A DNA stretch of 59,294 nt from [Phormidium] sp. LEGE 05292 (GTDB taxonomy: Bacteria; Cyanobacteriota; Cyanobacteriia; Cyanobacteriales; Aerosakkonemataceae): the NCBI RefSeq assembly GCF_015207735.1, contig NZ_JADEWG010000031.1:1-59294 (forward strand), read 5' to 3'. A model generated the notes under the pieces. That model searched no databases, was not told the origin of the DNA, and worked only from the letters and a program-made list of their open reading frames with translations. Below are positions 1-10,100 of this stretch, in pieces. Every line of letters begins with the position of its first letter. Position 1 is the first letter of the stretch. Both the position numbers and the translations under genes were made by a program.

Positions 1-18
1 CCCCATTCCCGCATCTCC

Positions 19-1842
19 CTAACAACTAAGTGGGCATTGAACAATAAATTCAGTGAGATTATTGGCACTTTTGGCGATGATGTTTCCCCCCATTTGTTCG
101 ACCAACTTTTTCACTAGTGCCAGTCCTAAACCAGTGCCACCATGTTTCCAGGGATCGTTTTGGGGTATGCGATAAAATTTATCAAAGATCCGGGGAAGTT
201 CTGCGGTAGGAATTTCCACTCCTGTATTAGTCACGATGAATTGCAGCCAAGAAGATTGATTGATTAGAGAAATACTAGCTTCTTGTTGTGTTGTTTCTTG
301 CTGAAAGGTGCTAAGTTCGATCGCAATCGTGCTACCTGCGGGAGTATATTTATAAGCATTATTCAATAGTTCTGTAACCACCCGACTGAGGCTGAATGAA
401 TCGCAACTTACTGTTGGCAAGTTTGGCGCAAGATTAACTTGAAAATATTGTCGATGATTTTGGCTGCGAACTTCAAACGGCTCAATAACATGGAGAAACC
501 AATCTTTGAGGTTAATTCTTGCGAGTTGTTGCTGATAAGTTCCGGCTTCCAGATGTTGTAAGTTTAACAAGTCTTCTACTAAAAGAAGTTCCCGATCGCA
601 CTCTTCTTGTAAAATTGTCAAATACTGCAAAATTTGACGGTTTTGAGTTAATAAGTTAGAGTTTGCCTCCACTTGATTATCTTCTTGATTGGACAAAGTT
701 GCCAATAGTTGAATTATCATTTTCATATTAGCGATCGGGGAGCGCAATTCGTGAGAAATGGTATGAAGAAAATCATCTTTAAGCTGATTGAGCCTTTGCA
801 GTTCTTGGACTTGAGCTTGTGCTGCTTCATAAAGACGGGCTTGGCGGAGAGCGATCGCACATTGATTCGCCACCTGTTCCACCAAATTTACCTCCATTTC
901 ACCAAAACTAGAAGCACAAGTTTTGTATAACCACAAATCGCCTAAAATACCTGTTTCTGCTACTTGATTATCAAAAATTGGACAGGCAAAAATTGCTGCA
1001 TGATTCCCACTTGAATCCGACTCAATCGGACAGAAAGCAAAGCAATATTTCTGCCTTAACTGCTGAAAAAGCTCAGGAAAATCTATGGGATAAAAAGTTT
1101 GTTCTTGAGTAAAATTTAGTCCAGGCTGTATCCATTGATATCGCATAATGGAATGTAAGCGATCGGAATGATAAAGGACAGCATGACAACAATTCACCTC
1201 CAACGCACTTCCCAATGCTTCCACAACCATTTGCAAAATTTGGTTTTGATCCAAACAGTCCCGCATTCGATCGGAAATCTGCTTTAAAGTGGCAGCAAAA
1301 TTTAAGGATTGTTGTAATTGCAAGGTGCGAATTTGTACTCCTCGTTCCAAATTAATATTCAATTGCCGGACTTCTGCTTCGGCAAGTTGACGTTCATGAA
1401 CTTCTCTTTCTAATTTCTGATTTTGTTCAACTAAAAGTTGCTGTTGTTGTTGAATTAATAATTGATTTTTAATTCTTGCTAATACTTCTAATTCTTGAAA
1501 AGGTTTACTAATATAATCTTGTCCGCCGATTTCAAATCCCCGGACTTTATCACTTATCTCATCCATAGCACTAATAAATATAATTGGAATATGGCTGGTA
1601 ACTTCTGACTCTTTCAACTTTTGGCAAACTTCATAGCCATTCATTCCTGGCATATTAATGTCCAGCAAAATCAAATTCGGTGGATTTCGATGTACAGTTT
1701 GTAACGCTAATTTCCCAGTCAGGGATTTACGAACAACATAGCCTCGCAACTCTAGGATTTTAGCTAGCAACCGCAAATTGTCCGGGTGATCGTCTACAAT
1801 CAGAATATTTGTTTCTGATGGGGACTTAAGTAAGTTAACCAT
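19..1842 (-). CDS. Response regulator-GAF-histidine kinase hybrid (607 aa)
   Basis: This is a cytoplasmic sensor kinase with an N-terminal receiver domain. Residues about 12-125 are the receiver (ILIVDDHPDN, phospho-Asp in LILLDINMPG, Lys in ISKPF). A Gln-rich coiled coil follows (about 130-185), then a GAF-like segment (about 190-345), a HisKA dimerisation helix with phospho-acceptor His364 in TISHELRSP, and a HATPase with GTGLGLALVKKL near the C-terminus. No membrane segment is seen. It starts 24 bp after the stop of the larger kinase at 1867-5562, so the two are probably co-transcribed. The same two-gene order recurs at 26818-33026, where the second gene is clearly paralogous along its whole length. 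A plausible role is to receive phosphate from the upstream hybrid kinase and pass it on. The signal is unknown. Confidence 0.9.
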   Translation of the reverse strand: MVNLLKSPSETNILIVDDHPDNLRLLAKILELRGYVVRKSLTGKLALQTVHRNPPNLILLDINMPGMNGYEVCQKLKESEVTSHIPIIFISAMDEISDKVRGFEIGGQDYISKPFQELEVLARIKNQLLIQQQQQLLVEQNQKLEREVHERQLAEAEVRQLNINLERGVQIRTLQLQQSLNFAATLKQISDRMRDCLDQNQILQMVVEALGSALEVNCCHAVLYHSDRLHSIMRYQWIQPGLNFTQEQTFYPIDFPELFQQLRQKYCFAFCPIESDSSGNHAAIFACPIFDNQVAETGILGDLWLYKTCASSFGEMEVNLVEQVANQCAIALRQARLYEAAQAQVQELQRLNQLKDDFLHTISHELRSPIANMKMIIQLLATLSNQEDNQVEANSNLLTQNRQILQYLTILQEECDRELLLVEDLLNLQHLEAGTYQQQLARINLKDWFLHVIEPFEVRSQNHRQYFQVNLAPNLPTVSCDSFSLSRVVTELLNNAYKYTPAGSTIAIELSTFQQETTQQEASISLINQSSWLQFIVTNTGVEIPTAELPRIFDKFYRIPQNDPWKHGGTGLGLALVKKLVEQMGGNIIAKSANNLTEFIVQCPLSC

Positions 1843-1866
1843 AATAAAAAGATTTTTTGCTATAAA

Positions 1867-4800
1867 CTATTGGCTATTTAAAGAGGAAAGAGTTGAGAGT
1901 AATTGAATAATTTCTTCAAACTGATAATTGTTTGCCAATTTAGTTAAATAGATGGCTAATTTAGATAGCATTGGCGGAAGTTGGACAATGAGTTCAGCAA
2001 CGGCAACATCGTCTCCACAGACAGCAGAATTTTCCATTCGCATGAACCATTCTTCAGGTAATAAATTTAGTACTTTAAGATCGCATTCATCCCATAAATC
2101 TTGATTTTCTAACGCAGCAACAGAGTTTGGTTGCTGGTTTTCCTTGGGGTTGGGTTCTGCATAGGTGTATTCTAAACCCAAATATTCCTTCATTTTGAGA
2201 AATAAAGTTTCTTCTCGGAAGGGTTTGCTGATATAGTCGTTGCAACCTGCGGCTAGGGCGAGTGTGCGGTCGCTTTGCGTGCCGACAGGCGTATCGCTCT
2301 GAGAAGCTTGGGCAGTTAGAGCAATAATAATACTAGTAGGTTCCTTTTCCATTGCTCGAATTTGCTTGGTTGCTTCATATCCATCTAGTATTGGCATCCG
2401 AATATCCATCCAAATTAAATTAGGTTGCCATTGTTGCCAAATTTGCACTGCTTCTTGTCCGTTAGTAGCTTCTCGGACGGCAAAACCTAACTGCATGAGT
2501 AACTTAACTAACAGCAAGCGATTATCTTTTTGATCGTCAACTACTAAAATTCGCCACTGAGGTTGATTAGGAACTAAGCCAATCACTCGGCGGAAGTTCT
2601 CCTGAGACTCAATAATTACTGCATTTGTTAGAGTTACAGGAACAGTAAAGGTAAATGTACTTCCTTTTCCCAAAGTACTACGCACAGAAATTTCTCCTCC
2701 CATTAATTGCAGTAACTTGCGACTAATGGTTAAACCTAAACCAGTTCCATTGCTAGATTTTCTCCCCGCCTGCGCCTGAACAAAAGCATCAAAAATTGTC
2801 TCCAATTCTTCAGCTGCAATACCTACTCCCGTATCTGTCACTTGAAACTGAAGGGATAGCTTTGAGTTTTGAGTTGTAGGGGTAAGTTTTTCCCCAGATA
2901 AACCCGCCAACACTTCCCCTTGTCCCCTTGTCCCCTTGTCCCCTTGTCCCCTTGTCTCTTTGTCCTCAACTTCCCAACTTTCAGGCATAACTATAACTTG
3001 TAAAGTGATGCTACCTTGGTTGGTAAATTTAATGGCATTACTCAGGAGATTTAGCAAAATTTGACGTAATTTTTGAGCATCGCTAATAATAAATTGGGGT
3101 ACTTCTGGAGCAATATCAAACAGCAATTGTAATTTTTTAGAACTTGCTCGTTCACCTAACATACTTTTGAGAGAGTGGAGTAGAGCAATTAAGTCAAAAG
3201 TCGTTTCTTCGAGCGTATAATGCCCGGATTCTATTTTGGAAAAGTCTAGAATATCGTTAATCAGGTTGAGTAGGTGATCGCCACTGCGACGAATGGTTTC
3301 TAAGTCTTCCTTTTGACTCAAAGTTAGGGAAAGATCGCGTTCCAATACTTGAGTAAAACCGAGAATTACATTGAGTGGCGTGCGTAATTCATGACTCATA
3401 TTGGCTAAGAAAATACTTTTGGCTAAGTTTGCAGCTTCTGCGGCTTCTTTTGCTTGTCGTAGTTCGATTTCATTACGTTTGCGTTCGCGTAGCGCCGCTT
3501 GCTGTTCGCTAATATCTTGTCCGATGCCTAAAAAATATCCATTGGAAAGTTGCACATTTGCCCAGCTTGTCTCCAATTGTTGTCCAGTCGCAGTTAAGGT
3601 TTTCATATCTTGCCATTTTCCATTTGCCAACATCATGTGTTCCAACGCTGCTTGGTAATCTATCGGATCTGGATAACATTCTTGTAAAACATCTCGCTGT
3701 TGCCATGTTGCCAGTGACCAACCTAAAATTTTTTCCAATTCATGATTCACAAATTCTATTCTACCTTGAGAGTTAAACATGGCAATCATCACTGGAATGT
3801 GGCTGACAATTGTTTGAAACATTTCTTTTTGTTGCTTTAAGTCGGCTTCGGCTTGCTTGCGTTCGCAAAGTGCGGCTTGCCGTTCGGTAATGTCTCGTAC
3901 CATAATCAACACTTCATCAGGCAGAAATGGCACTATTCGCACTTCTTCGTAACGTAGTTTCTCTTTAATTAAGATTTCATGTTCATAAATTTGCATCATG
4001 CCTGATTGCAGAGCTTTTTGAGTATACTGCATTCGCATTTGTGCTAAGTTTTGCGGTAGTATGTCATAAATGTTCACTCCGAGACGATCGCGATCGGGCC
4101 GAAAAATATTAAATTCATTACTAGCAATAAAATCTAAATAATCTCCGTTTGAGCGCATCCGAATCAACAAATCTGGAATTGCTTCAATAATTGCTTTTTT
4201 GGTGGCTTCGCTTTCCCGCAAAGCTTTTTCTGCCGCTTTTTTAGCTGTAATATCGCGGAGAAATGTGGTAAAAATTACCTCTCCGTTGAGCTTCAACTTA
4301 GAAATTGAAGCTTCAGCAGGAAATTCTGTACCATCTTTGCGCCGTCCAAAAATTTCTCCGCGATCTGCCATTTGTCGGGTTTCTCCCGGCGTGTTAGCAT
4401 AATTTTGCACTTGGCGATCGTGAGATTTGGCAAAGCGTTCTGGTAATAGAAATGATAAAGGTTTTCCTAAAACTTCTTGATTTTTATAGCCAAAAATTTT
4501 CTCTGCTCCTTGATTGAACAAGATAATAGTTTGATTTTGATCGATTGAGATAATAGCATCGTTGGCAATGTCTAGAATTCCGGCTAATCGAGATTGAGAA
4601 ATTTCTAAGGCTGTTTTAATTTCTTTTTTCTGGCTGATTTCCCATTGTAATTTTCGATTGGTTTGGGCAAATTGACGAATTCGCTGATAACTCAGTTGCA
4701 CTAGATACACGACTAAGGCAAATAACCAAGCGGAAATTAATCCAGCTACTAGTACAACTTTTGGCAGCGGTGATTTTTCCTTTGCTAATAAGGCAAGATT

Positions 4801-5562
4801 TGGATAAACTTCTACTTGCCAATTAATTCCGTAAGCTTTAACTATGGTGGTTTTTTTCAGAGTTGATTGAGTTAGTAAGCCTTGACTGTAAATTAATTGG
4901 TTGCGATCGTATATTTGAACTTTGTAATCTTTGTTTATTGGTAAAATTCCCTCAAATATCTCAGGAAATTGAAAAACTCCTAAAATAAAGCCATCGAAGC
5001 GATCGCCCACAAATAACGGAATACTTACTAAAAATCCTTTGCCTCCTTGAGCTAAGGAAATAGATCCTGTAACAATTGGTTGACGAAGCGCTTGAGAAAT
5101 CTTTAAACTAATTTGGCGACGAGGTTCTTGGCTCAGGTCTAGATTTTGTGCTGCTTCATTTCCCGCTAATGGTACTATCCAACGGACATGATATGAAGAA
5201 TCGACATATTCGATCGCTCGATAACCATAAAAATCATTAACAAAAGCAGCTGCATCATTTTCCCAAACTGCTCTTGCTATTCCATTGCGGCTTTCCCATC
5301 GCTTTGCCATCCGCTGTAGAGCTCGGATTCGATTGCTCAGTTCATGGCTGAGATTTCTTTCTATTGTGGTTGCTTCAGCAAGAGTCAAATCTTCAATATA
5401 TATATGTTGTTCTATGCTAAGCTGATACCACAAAAATAAAACAGCGACAGAAGCTATCACACCCAGTAATAACGACCAAATTTTCATCATGAGTGTGCGA
5501 CGGATAACTTGCATAAGTGTGAGCGGGATTTTAATCATAACGCGATCGATCGATCGAGTCAT
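1867..5562 (-). CDS. CHASE-type membrane hybrid histidine kinase with three PAS domains (1231 aa)
   Basis: This is a membrane sensor kinase. A transmembrane helix at about 27-47, an extracytoplasmic region of about 220 residues that looks like a CHASE domain, and a second helix at about 268-292 form the sensor. Three PAS domains follow (about 330-445, 455-565, 590-700), then HisKA with His724 in ANMSHELRTP, a HATPase (GTGLGLTISRKL), a receiver with Asp1053 in WMDIRMP, and an Hpt-sized C-terminal tail without an obvious His. Three in-frame insertions look derived from mobile short repeats: two QAALxER heptads in PAS linkers and TPVGTQSD in the receiver. A CCCCTTGT-type tandem repeat also encodes part of a HATPase loop. 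The paralogue at 26818 lacks all of these. The start could be Met1, Met9 or Met25/26; the N-terminal codons are made of GATC repeats. Confidence 0.9.
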   Translation of the reverse strand: MTRSIDRVMIKIPLTLMQVIRRTLMMKIWSLLLGVIASVAVLFLWYQLSIEQHIYIEDLTLAEATTIERNLSHELSNRIRALQRMAKRWESRNGIARAVWENDAAAFVNDFYGYRAIEYVDSSYHVRWIVPLAGNEAAQNLDLSQEPRRQISLKISQALRQPIVTGSISLAQGGKGFLVSIPLFVGDRFDGFILGVFQFPEIFEGILPINKDYKVQIYDRNQLIYSQGLLTQSTLKKTTIVKAYGINWQVEVYPNLALLAKEKSPLPKVVLVAGLISAWLFALVVYLVQLSYQRIRQFAQTNRKLQWEISQKKEIKTALEISQSRLAGILDIANDAIISIDQNQTIILFNQGAEKIFGYKNQEVLGKPLSFLLPERFAKSHDRQVQNYANTPGETRQMADRGEIFGRRKDGTEFPAEASISKLKLNGEVIFTTFLRDITAKKAAEKALRESEATKKAIIEAIPDLLIRMRSNGDYLDFIASNEFNIFRPDRDRLGVNIYDILPQNLAQMRMQYTQKALQSGMMQIYEHEILIKEKLRYEEVRIVPFLPDEVLIMVRDITERQAALCERKQAEADLKQQKEMFQTIVSHIPVMIAMFNSQGRIEFVNHELEKILGWSLATWQQRDVLQECYPDPIDYQAALEHMMLANGKWQDMKTLTATGQQLETSWANVQLSNGYFLGIGQDISEQQAALRERKRNEIELRQAKEAAEAANLAKSIFLANMSHELRTPLNVILGFTQVLERDLSLTLSQKEDLETIRRSGDHLLNLINDILDFSKIESGHYTLEETTFDLIALLHSLKSMLGERASSKKLQLLFDIAPEVPQFIISDAQKLRQILLNLLSNAIKFTNQGSITLQVIVMPESWEVEDKETRGQGDKGTRGQGEVLAGLSGEKLTPTTQNSKLSLQFQVTDTGVGIAAEELETIFDAFVQAQAGRKSSNGTGLGLTISRKLLQLMGGEISVRSTLGKGSTFTFTVPVTLTNAVIIESQENFRRVIGLVPNQPQWRILVVDDQKDNRLLLVKLLMQLGFAVREATNGQEAVQIWQQWQPNLIWMDIRMPILDGYEATKQIRAMEKEPTSIIIALTAQASQSDTPVGTQSDRTLALAAGCNDYISKPFREETLFLKMKEYLGLEYTYAEPNPKENQQPNSVAALENQDLWDECDLKVLNLLPEEWFMRMENSAVCGDDVAVAELIVQLPPMLSKLAIYLTKLANNYQFEEIIQLLSTLSSLNSQ
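2917..2962. repeat. Heptanucleotide CCCTTGT tandem repeat inside a kinase gene
   Basis: About six copies of a CCCTTGT unit lie in the coding sequence of the 1231-residue kinase and translate on the minus strand as a TRGQGDK-type low-complexity run. The same unit is found at 33332-33367 and 58706-58741. Confidence 0.85.
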
Positions 5563-5736
5563 TATAATTTAAAATATCTCGAATTTCCGGTGATTTCCCC
5601 CCCCGCTCAACAATCCGCAATATAAATTTTTGCTCCTAGATTATTATAGTAACAGAGTAAAATTTTAAATAATTTTTAATAGTCTGTTCGATGTGAATCT
5701 AGTACTAATGCAAGTTGCTACTTACTAACGTGGTGA

Positions 5737-5808
5737 TAGGTAGTGGGTAGTGGGTAGTGGGTAGTAGGTAGTAGGAATCCCATTACCCATTACCTACTAC
5801 CTACTACC
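5737..5808. repeat. GTAGTGG-type foldback repeat
   Basis: Tandem GGTAGTGG/GGTAGTAG units are followed, after a short spacer, by the complementary CCTACTAC/CCATTACC units. This gives a long imperfect hairpin upstream of the 1231-residue kinase. Similar foldbacks occur at 6956-7024 and 42037-42082. The gap 5563-5817 holds nothing else recognisable. Confidence 0.8.
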
Positions 5809-5817
5809 AACCTCAAT

Positions 5818-6021
5818 TTAATAACTAGGAACTGGAGTTATTAACAGAGAATGAGGTTTTTTCAATCCTACGGATCTAAGTGAAATATTAGGCAGAGATA
5901 AATTCTGCTGACAACTAACTAAATTAGGCATCTCTTGCCAACAATGACGACAAAACCAGTAAGTTTGATTTCCCCGAATGTGACGCAGCATTTGATCGGA
6001 GCAACAAGGGCAGGTAGCCAT
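5818..6021 (-). CDS. Small zinc-ribbon-like protein (67 aa)
   Basis: Two CxxC pairs (Cys4/Cys7 and Cys24/Cys27, in CPCC and CRHC) are spaced like a zinc ribbon. The rest is short and polar with no signal peptide or membrane helix. The protein is not assigned to a named family. It lies between two signalling genes on the same strand, more than 250 bp from each, so it probably has its own promoter. A structured leader candidate lies upstream (6111-6143). A regulatory or nucleic-acid-binding adaptor is possible, but that is inference from the metal-ligand pattern only. Confidence 0.7.
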   Translation of the reverse strand: MATCPCCSDQMLRHIRGNQTYWFCRHCWQEMPNLVSCQQNLSLPNISLRSVGLKKPHSLLITPVPSY

Positions 6022-6110
6022 AATAAACCTCTTTTATTAAAACTTATTTTTTTAAAACGCTTTTCTTTGCCGATCGATCTCCTACCAGACACCTTGGTGA
6101 GGTAAGGAAA

Positions 6111-6143
6111 CTGGGAACAAATCTTTCTCTGATTTCGTCCCAG
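6111..6143 (-). promoter_or_regulatory. Candidate leader hairpin upstream of the zinc-ribbon gene
   Basis: On the minus strand, CTGGGACGAAATC and GATTTGTTCCCAG pair with 11 of 13 positions around a 7-base loop. It lies about 90 bp upstream of the 67-residue gene, within a 259-bp gene-free stretch (6022-6280). It could be a 5' UTR structure, a small RNA or a terminator for the gene at 6281. No known riboswitch consensus was recognised. Confidence 0.3.
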
Positions 6144-6280
6144 CTTGGGTTATTAGCCACCTTCACTAAGCCATCAGCGCATTTTAGGTTAGAAAAAAAT
6201 AATAAAAAATTAGTAAAGAACCTAAAATTATTACATTATTGATACATAGTTAAATATTTATTTACAATTTTCAACATTTG

Positions 6281-6655
6281 CTACCAGCCTAAAATTTCGG
6301 TTATTTCTTCGGTTAAAGTTATAGGTTGTACAGGTTTGGTAATGACTCCGGTAACGCCAATTTGAGTAAAACGATCGCGATCGCTAGGTAACACTTTTGC
6401 AGTGAGGAGAATTACCGGAATCGATTTTGTGGCTGGGTTAGACTGAAGTCTTTGATAAACTTCATAACCATCCATTCCTGGCATTGACACATCTAGGACA
6501 ATAGCATCAAACCTTTGGGTTTGTACTATTTGCAAACATTCCTCCCCTGAAGCAGCTGTTATGGTCTTCCATCCCCCTAAATCTTCCAAACAAGCTTGCA
6601 CTAGTTCCCGGAGATGTATTTCATCATCGACAACTAATATTGTTTTGCCGCTCAT
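6281..6655 (-). CDS. Single-domain CheY-like response regulator (124 aa)
   Basis: The protein is a receiver domain only. It starts with ILVVDDEIHLRELV (acidic pocket), has the phospho-acceptor Asp in AIVLDVSMPGMDG, and ends with Thr and Lys switch residues (LLTAK, ITKPVQP). It has no output domain, so it probably works as a phosphate shuttle or by protein contact. It lies about 500 bp downstream, on the same strand, of the 1523-residue kinase, which lacks a receiver of its own. That kinase is a reasonable partner by position, although the gap is filled with mobile repeats and the pairing is inference. Confidence 0.88.
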   Translation of the reverse strand: MSGKTILVVDDEIHLRELVQACLEDLGGWKTITAASGEECLQIVQTQRFDAIVLDVSMPGMDGYEVYQRLQSNPATKSIPVILLTAKVLPSDRDRFTQIGVTGVITKPVQPITLTEEITEILGW

Positions 6656-6802
6656 AAATTTATTTGTCGATAAGATATATTAGATATTGTCGCATATTTA
6701 CTCATGCAAGCATAGCTCGATCGGGGATTCTCTCAAAGTTAGTTTTGAGAAAATTTTAGTATAAAAGAGTACTTGGTTATTATTAAATCCGTCAATGAGC
6801 TT

Positions 6803-6907
6803 ATACCAATTCTCTATGAAGATGCGCTGCACGGAACCCCACCCCAAACCCCTCCCCGTACACGGGGAGGGGCAATGATTAAGCGCAATTTTACAGAGAA
6901 TTGGTAT
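6803..6907. mobile_element. Miniature element with ATACCAATTCTCT termini
   Basis: ATACCAATTCTCT at the left is matched by AGAGAATTGGTAT at the right, enclosing about 80 bp that include a CCCCTCCCCGTACACGGGG hairpin. It encodes no protein. The layout is that of a MITE. It lies in the 506-bp gap between the CheY-like gene and the multi-PAS kinase. Confidence 0.6.
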
Positions 6908-7061
6908 TAACTCAAGTTGCTAGTTAGTTATATTTATTGTTTAGGCTGGTAGTGGGTAATTGGTAGTCGGTAGTAGGATTTTTATGAAATATTTTACTAC
7001 CCATTACCCACTACCTACTACCAATTACGACTAGAAGTAAAGTAACTAGCAACTTGCGTTA
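6908..7061. repeat. Nested foldback element (CAAGTTGCTAGTTA arms)
   Basis: Outer arms TAACTCAAGTTGCTAGTTA and TAACTAGCAACTTGCGTTA enclose a GTAGTGG/CCACTACC foldback. It directly abuts the element at 6803-6907. Related half-arms are seen near 5708 and 49165. The following bases, 7067-7130, share GGTTCCCCCCT and TCAGGCT motifs with the repeat at 53579-53660. Confidence 0.65.
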
Positions 7062-7161
7062 TCAGAAGGTTCCCCCCTTAGTAAGGCAGGCTAGTTCGGA
7101 TCTAGGTTTCAGGCTCCAGAGTGCGTGAGTCCGTCAAGCTTGCGCTGTGACGGTGAAAGTG

Positions 7162-10100
7162 TCAACCGCAATTTCTCGGTAAAGTAAAGAAAAAAGTACT
7201 ACCTTTACCTAGAACACTTTCAACCCAGATTTCTCCGCCATGCTGTTGAATAATACTCTGACAGATTGCTAATCCTAATCCTGTTCCTCCTTTGTCGCGG
7301 GAGTCGGAAGCATCAACTTGCTGAAAGCGCCCAAAGATAAGTTCTAATTGATCGGCGGGGATACCGCGTCCTCGATCGGTAACTTGGAACAAAACCAGAT
7401 CCATTTGAGATTTAGCCTCAAGGGTAATTGTAGAATTAGGAGGGGAAAATTTGATCGCATTACTTAACAAATTTGTTAATGTTTGCACGATCGCATCCCG
7501 CGCCGCCCAGACTTGGACATCAGTAGAATTAATTTTTAGTGTAATCTGTTGAGCAGTGGCAAGTGCTTCCATGCCATTAACGGCTTGTTGGATTAAATCT
7601 ACTGCTTGACAAATTGTTTTCTCTAAAACTACTCTTCCTGACTCTAACCGTTCTAAATCTAAAATATCGTTAACTAAATTTACTAAACGATTAGTATCAA
7701 GCAAAGCTATATCGAGCATTCGCTGAAACTTTTCGGGATTATTTTTATAAACTCCTGTTTTCAACAATCCTAAAGACATTTGAATTGCGGTTAAAGGTGT
7801 GCGAAGTTCATGGCTAACAATGCCAATAAATTCGTTTTTAATTTGTTCAATTTGTTGCTGTTCTGTGATGTCTTCGGCAATGCCAGCAACTCGAATAATT
7901 TCCCCGGCTTCATTTAGGATTGGGAAAGCTCGATCGCGAATCCAACGAATCGAACCATCGGGACGAATTATGCGATATTGCTCTTGTAATGGCTCTGTTC
8001 TTTTTCGATTAAAGAATGTAGATTCAACTTTTTGACGATCGTCTGGATGAATTGTATTTAGCCAATTAAAAGCGTTTTGAGAGAGACTTTCACAACTCCT
8101 TTGCCAGATAGTTTGATATGCTTGACTCACATAAAGATTGTTGTGAGTTTGAGCATCTTTGATCCAAAAAACTGCTTGAATGTTTTCGGCTAATTGACGG
8201 AACTTTTCTTCACTCTGTTGTAAAGCTTCTTCGGCTTGTTTGCGATCGGTGATGTCTTCAGCAATGCCAGCAACTCGAATAATTTTTCCGGCTTCATTTG
8301 CGATCGGGAAAGCTCGATCGCGAATCCAACCTACAGAATCATCGGGGCGAATAATCCGATATTCTAGATCGAAAGACTCTATATTTTGTAGTTCACAACA
8401 TAAAAATTCAACACGCTGGCGATCGTCTGGATGAACTGTTTCTAGCCAATTTAAACGGTTTTGATAGACGCTTTCACAACTCCTGTGCCAGATAGTTTCG
8501 TAAGCCTTACTCAGATAAATAATTTTTTCAGTTTGAGTATCTTTGATCCAAAAAACTGCTTGGATATTTTCAGCTAATTGACGGAATTTTTCTTCACTAA
8601 CGCGCAAAGCAGTTTCGATTTTTTTCTGTTCGCTAATATCTTTAATCAGCCAGCGAATCCCAGTAATTTTCGTTTTTTGATCGTAAATAGTAGAGGCAGT
8701 GATCGCTGCTGGGAAGAGATTGCCTTGGCGAGGTTTCATAGTTAACTCATAGCGTTGGCGAGCAAACCACTGCGTCAACTGGTTTAGAGCGGTGCGAAAA
8801 ATAGTTCGATCTTGGTCAGAGATGTATATCGATAAGGGCTTGCCAACTAAGCTAGATTGACTGACCAGAAACAGGTTTTCTGCGGCTTGATTAGCTTCTT
8901 GAATCACTCCATTTGTATCTGTTACCAGATAACCATCTGGAGCAAAGTTAAACAAATCTTCATATCGGGAGCGATGCAGTTGTGAATCTGAGAGAGCGAT
9001 CTCTAGTTGCTCATAGCTTTCTTGAAGGTTTTCCTGAATAATTTGTAGTTCTTCTAGAGTTACTTGTAATTCCTGATTGAGTTCTTCTAATTGAGTTGTG
9101 CGCTTTAGTAGTTCGGCATTAGCTTGTTGTAGGTCAATTTCTGCTCGTTGGCGATCGCGAAGTGCGGCTTGTCGATCGCTCACATCCTGTGCTAAAGAAA
9201 GAAGCGACACCAAATTCCCCGATTCATCGAGCAAAGCAGAATTGTACCATTCACAATCAATCACCCTGCCATCTTTGTGATAATTGCGATTATTACACAG
9301 GGTTTTATTTCCGTTTAACAAGTTTTCCTCGACTAATTTGACTTTTTCTAGGTCGGCTTCAAAAATAAATTGCCAATCGTACATTCTTTTACCCAAGACT
9401 TCTTGGGCACTCCAGCCAAAGATCCGCTCTGCTTGTTTTGACCACTGCTTAACTCGAAAATCGGCATCCCAAATAATAGTTGCCAAAGGGGTATTTTCAA
9501 TGTGAAAAGTCAATTGATTATGAGTCAGTTTGAGAGCTTCTTCAATGCGTTTGCGCTCAGTGATGTCTAGCAAGAGCGAACCGATAGCGATTACCTGTCC
9601 AGTTTCGTCAAAAATGGGGAAATGAGAAACCAGCCAGTAATGCAGGGATTCGGGTAAACTTGGAGTAGTTCCTTTTATTTCTAACCTGCGAATCGCTTCT
9701 TTGGTATCAATTACCTTTTGTAGGGCTGGGATTATTTGGGGAGCCAAATCTGGTAATATTTCTGCTACATTTCTCCCAAAATATGCTTCGATCGGAAAAC
9801 CGTTAATGTCTGCTAATGCTTGATTAATTTTGACGTAATTGAATTGTCGATCGTGAATCGCTAACCCGATATTGGCGGATGATGCGGCATTAAAGAAACT
9901 ACCTAACAATCGTTCTCTTTCCATCACTTGCCGTTGTAATCTGGCACTAAGGATCAGTTCTTCTTGTAAGCGATCGTTTGCCTCTATCAATTCTGCCGTC
10001 CGTTGCGCTACTCGTGCTTCTAGTTCGGCATTCAATTGCTGTAAAGCAATTTCCGCTTGTTTGCGTTCTGTAATATCTTGGCAGATGCCAATCCACTCTT

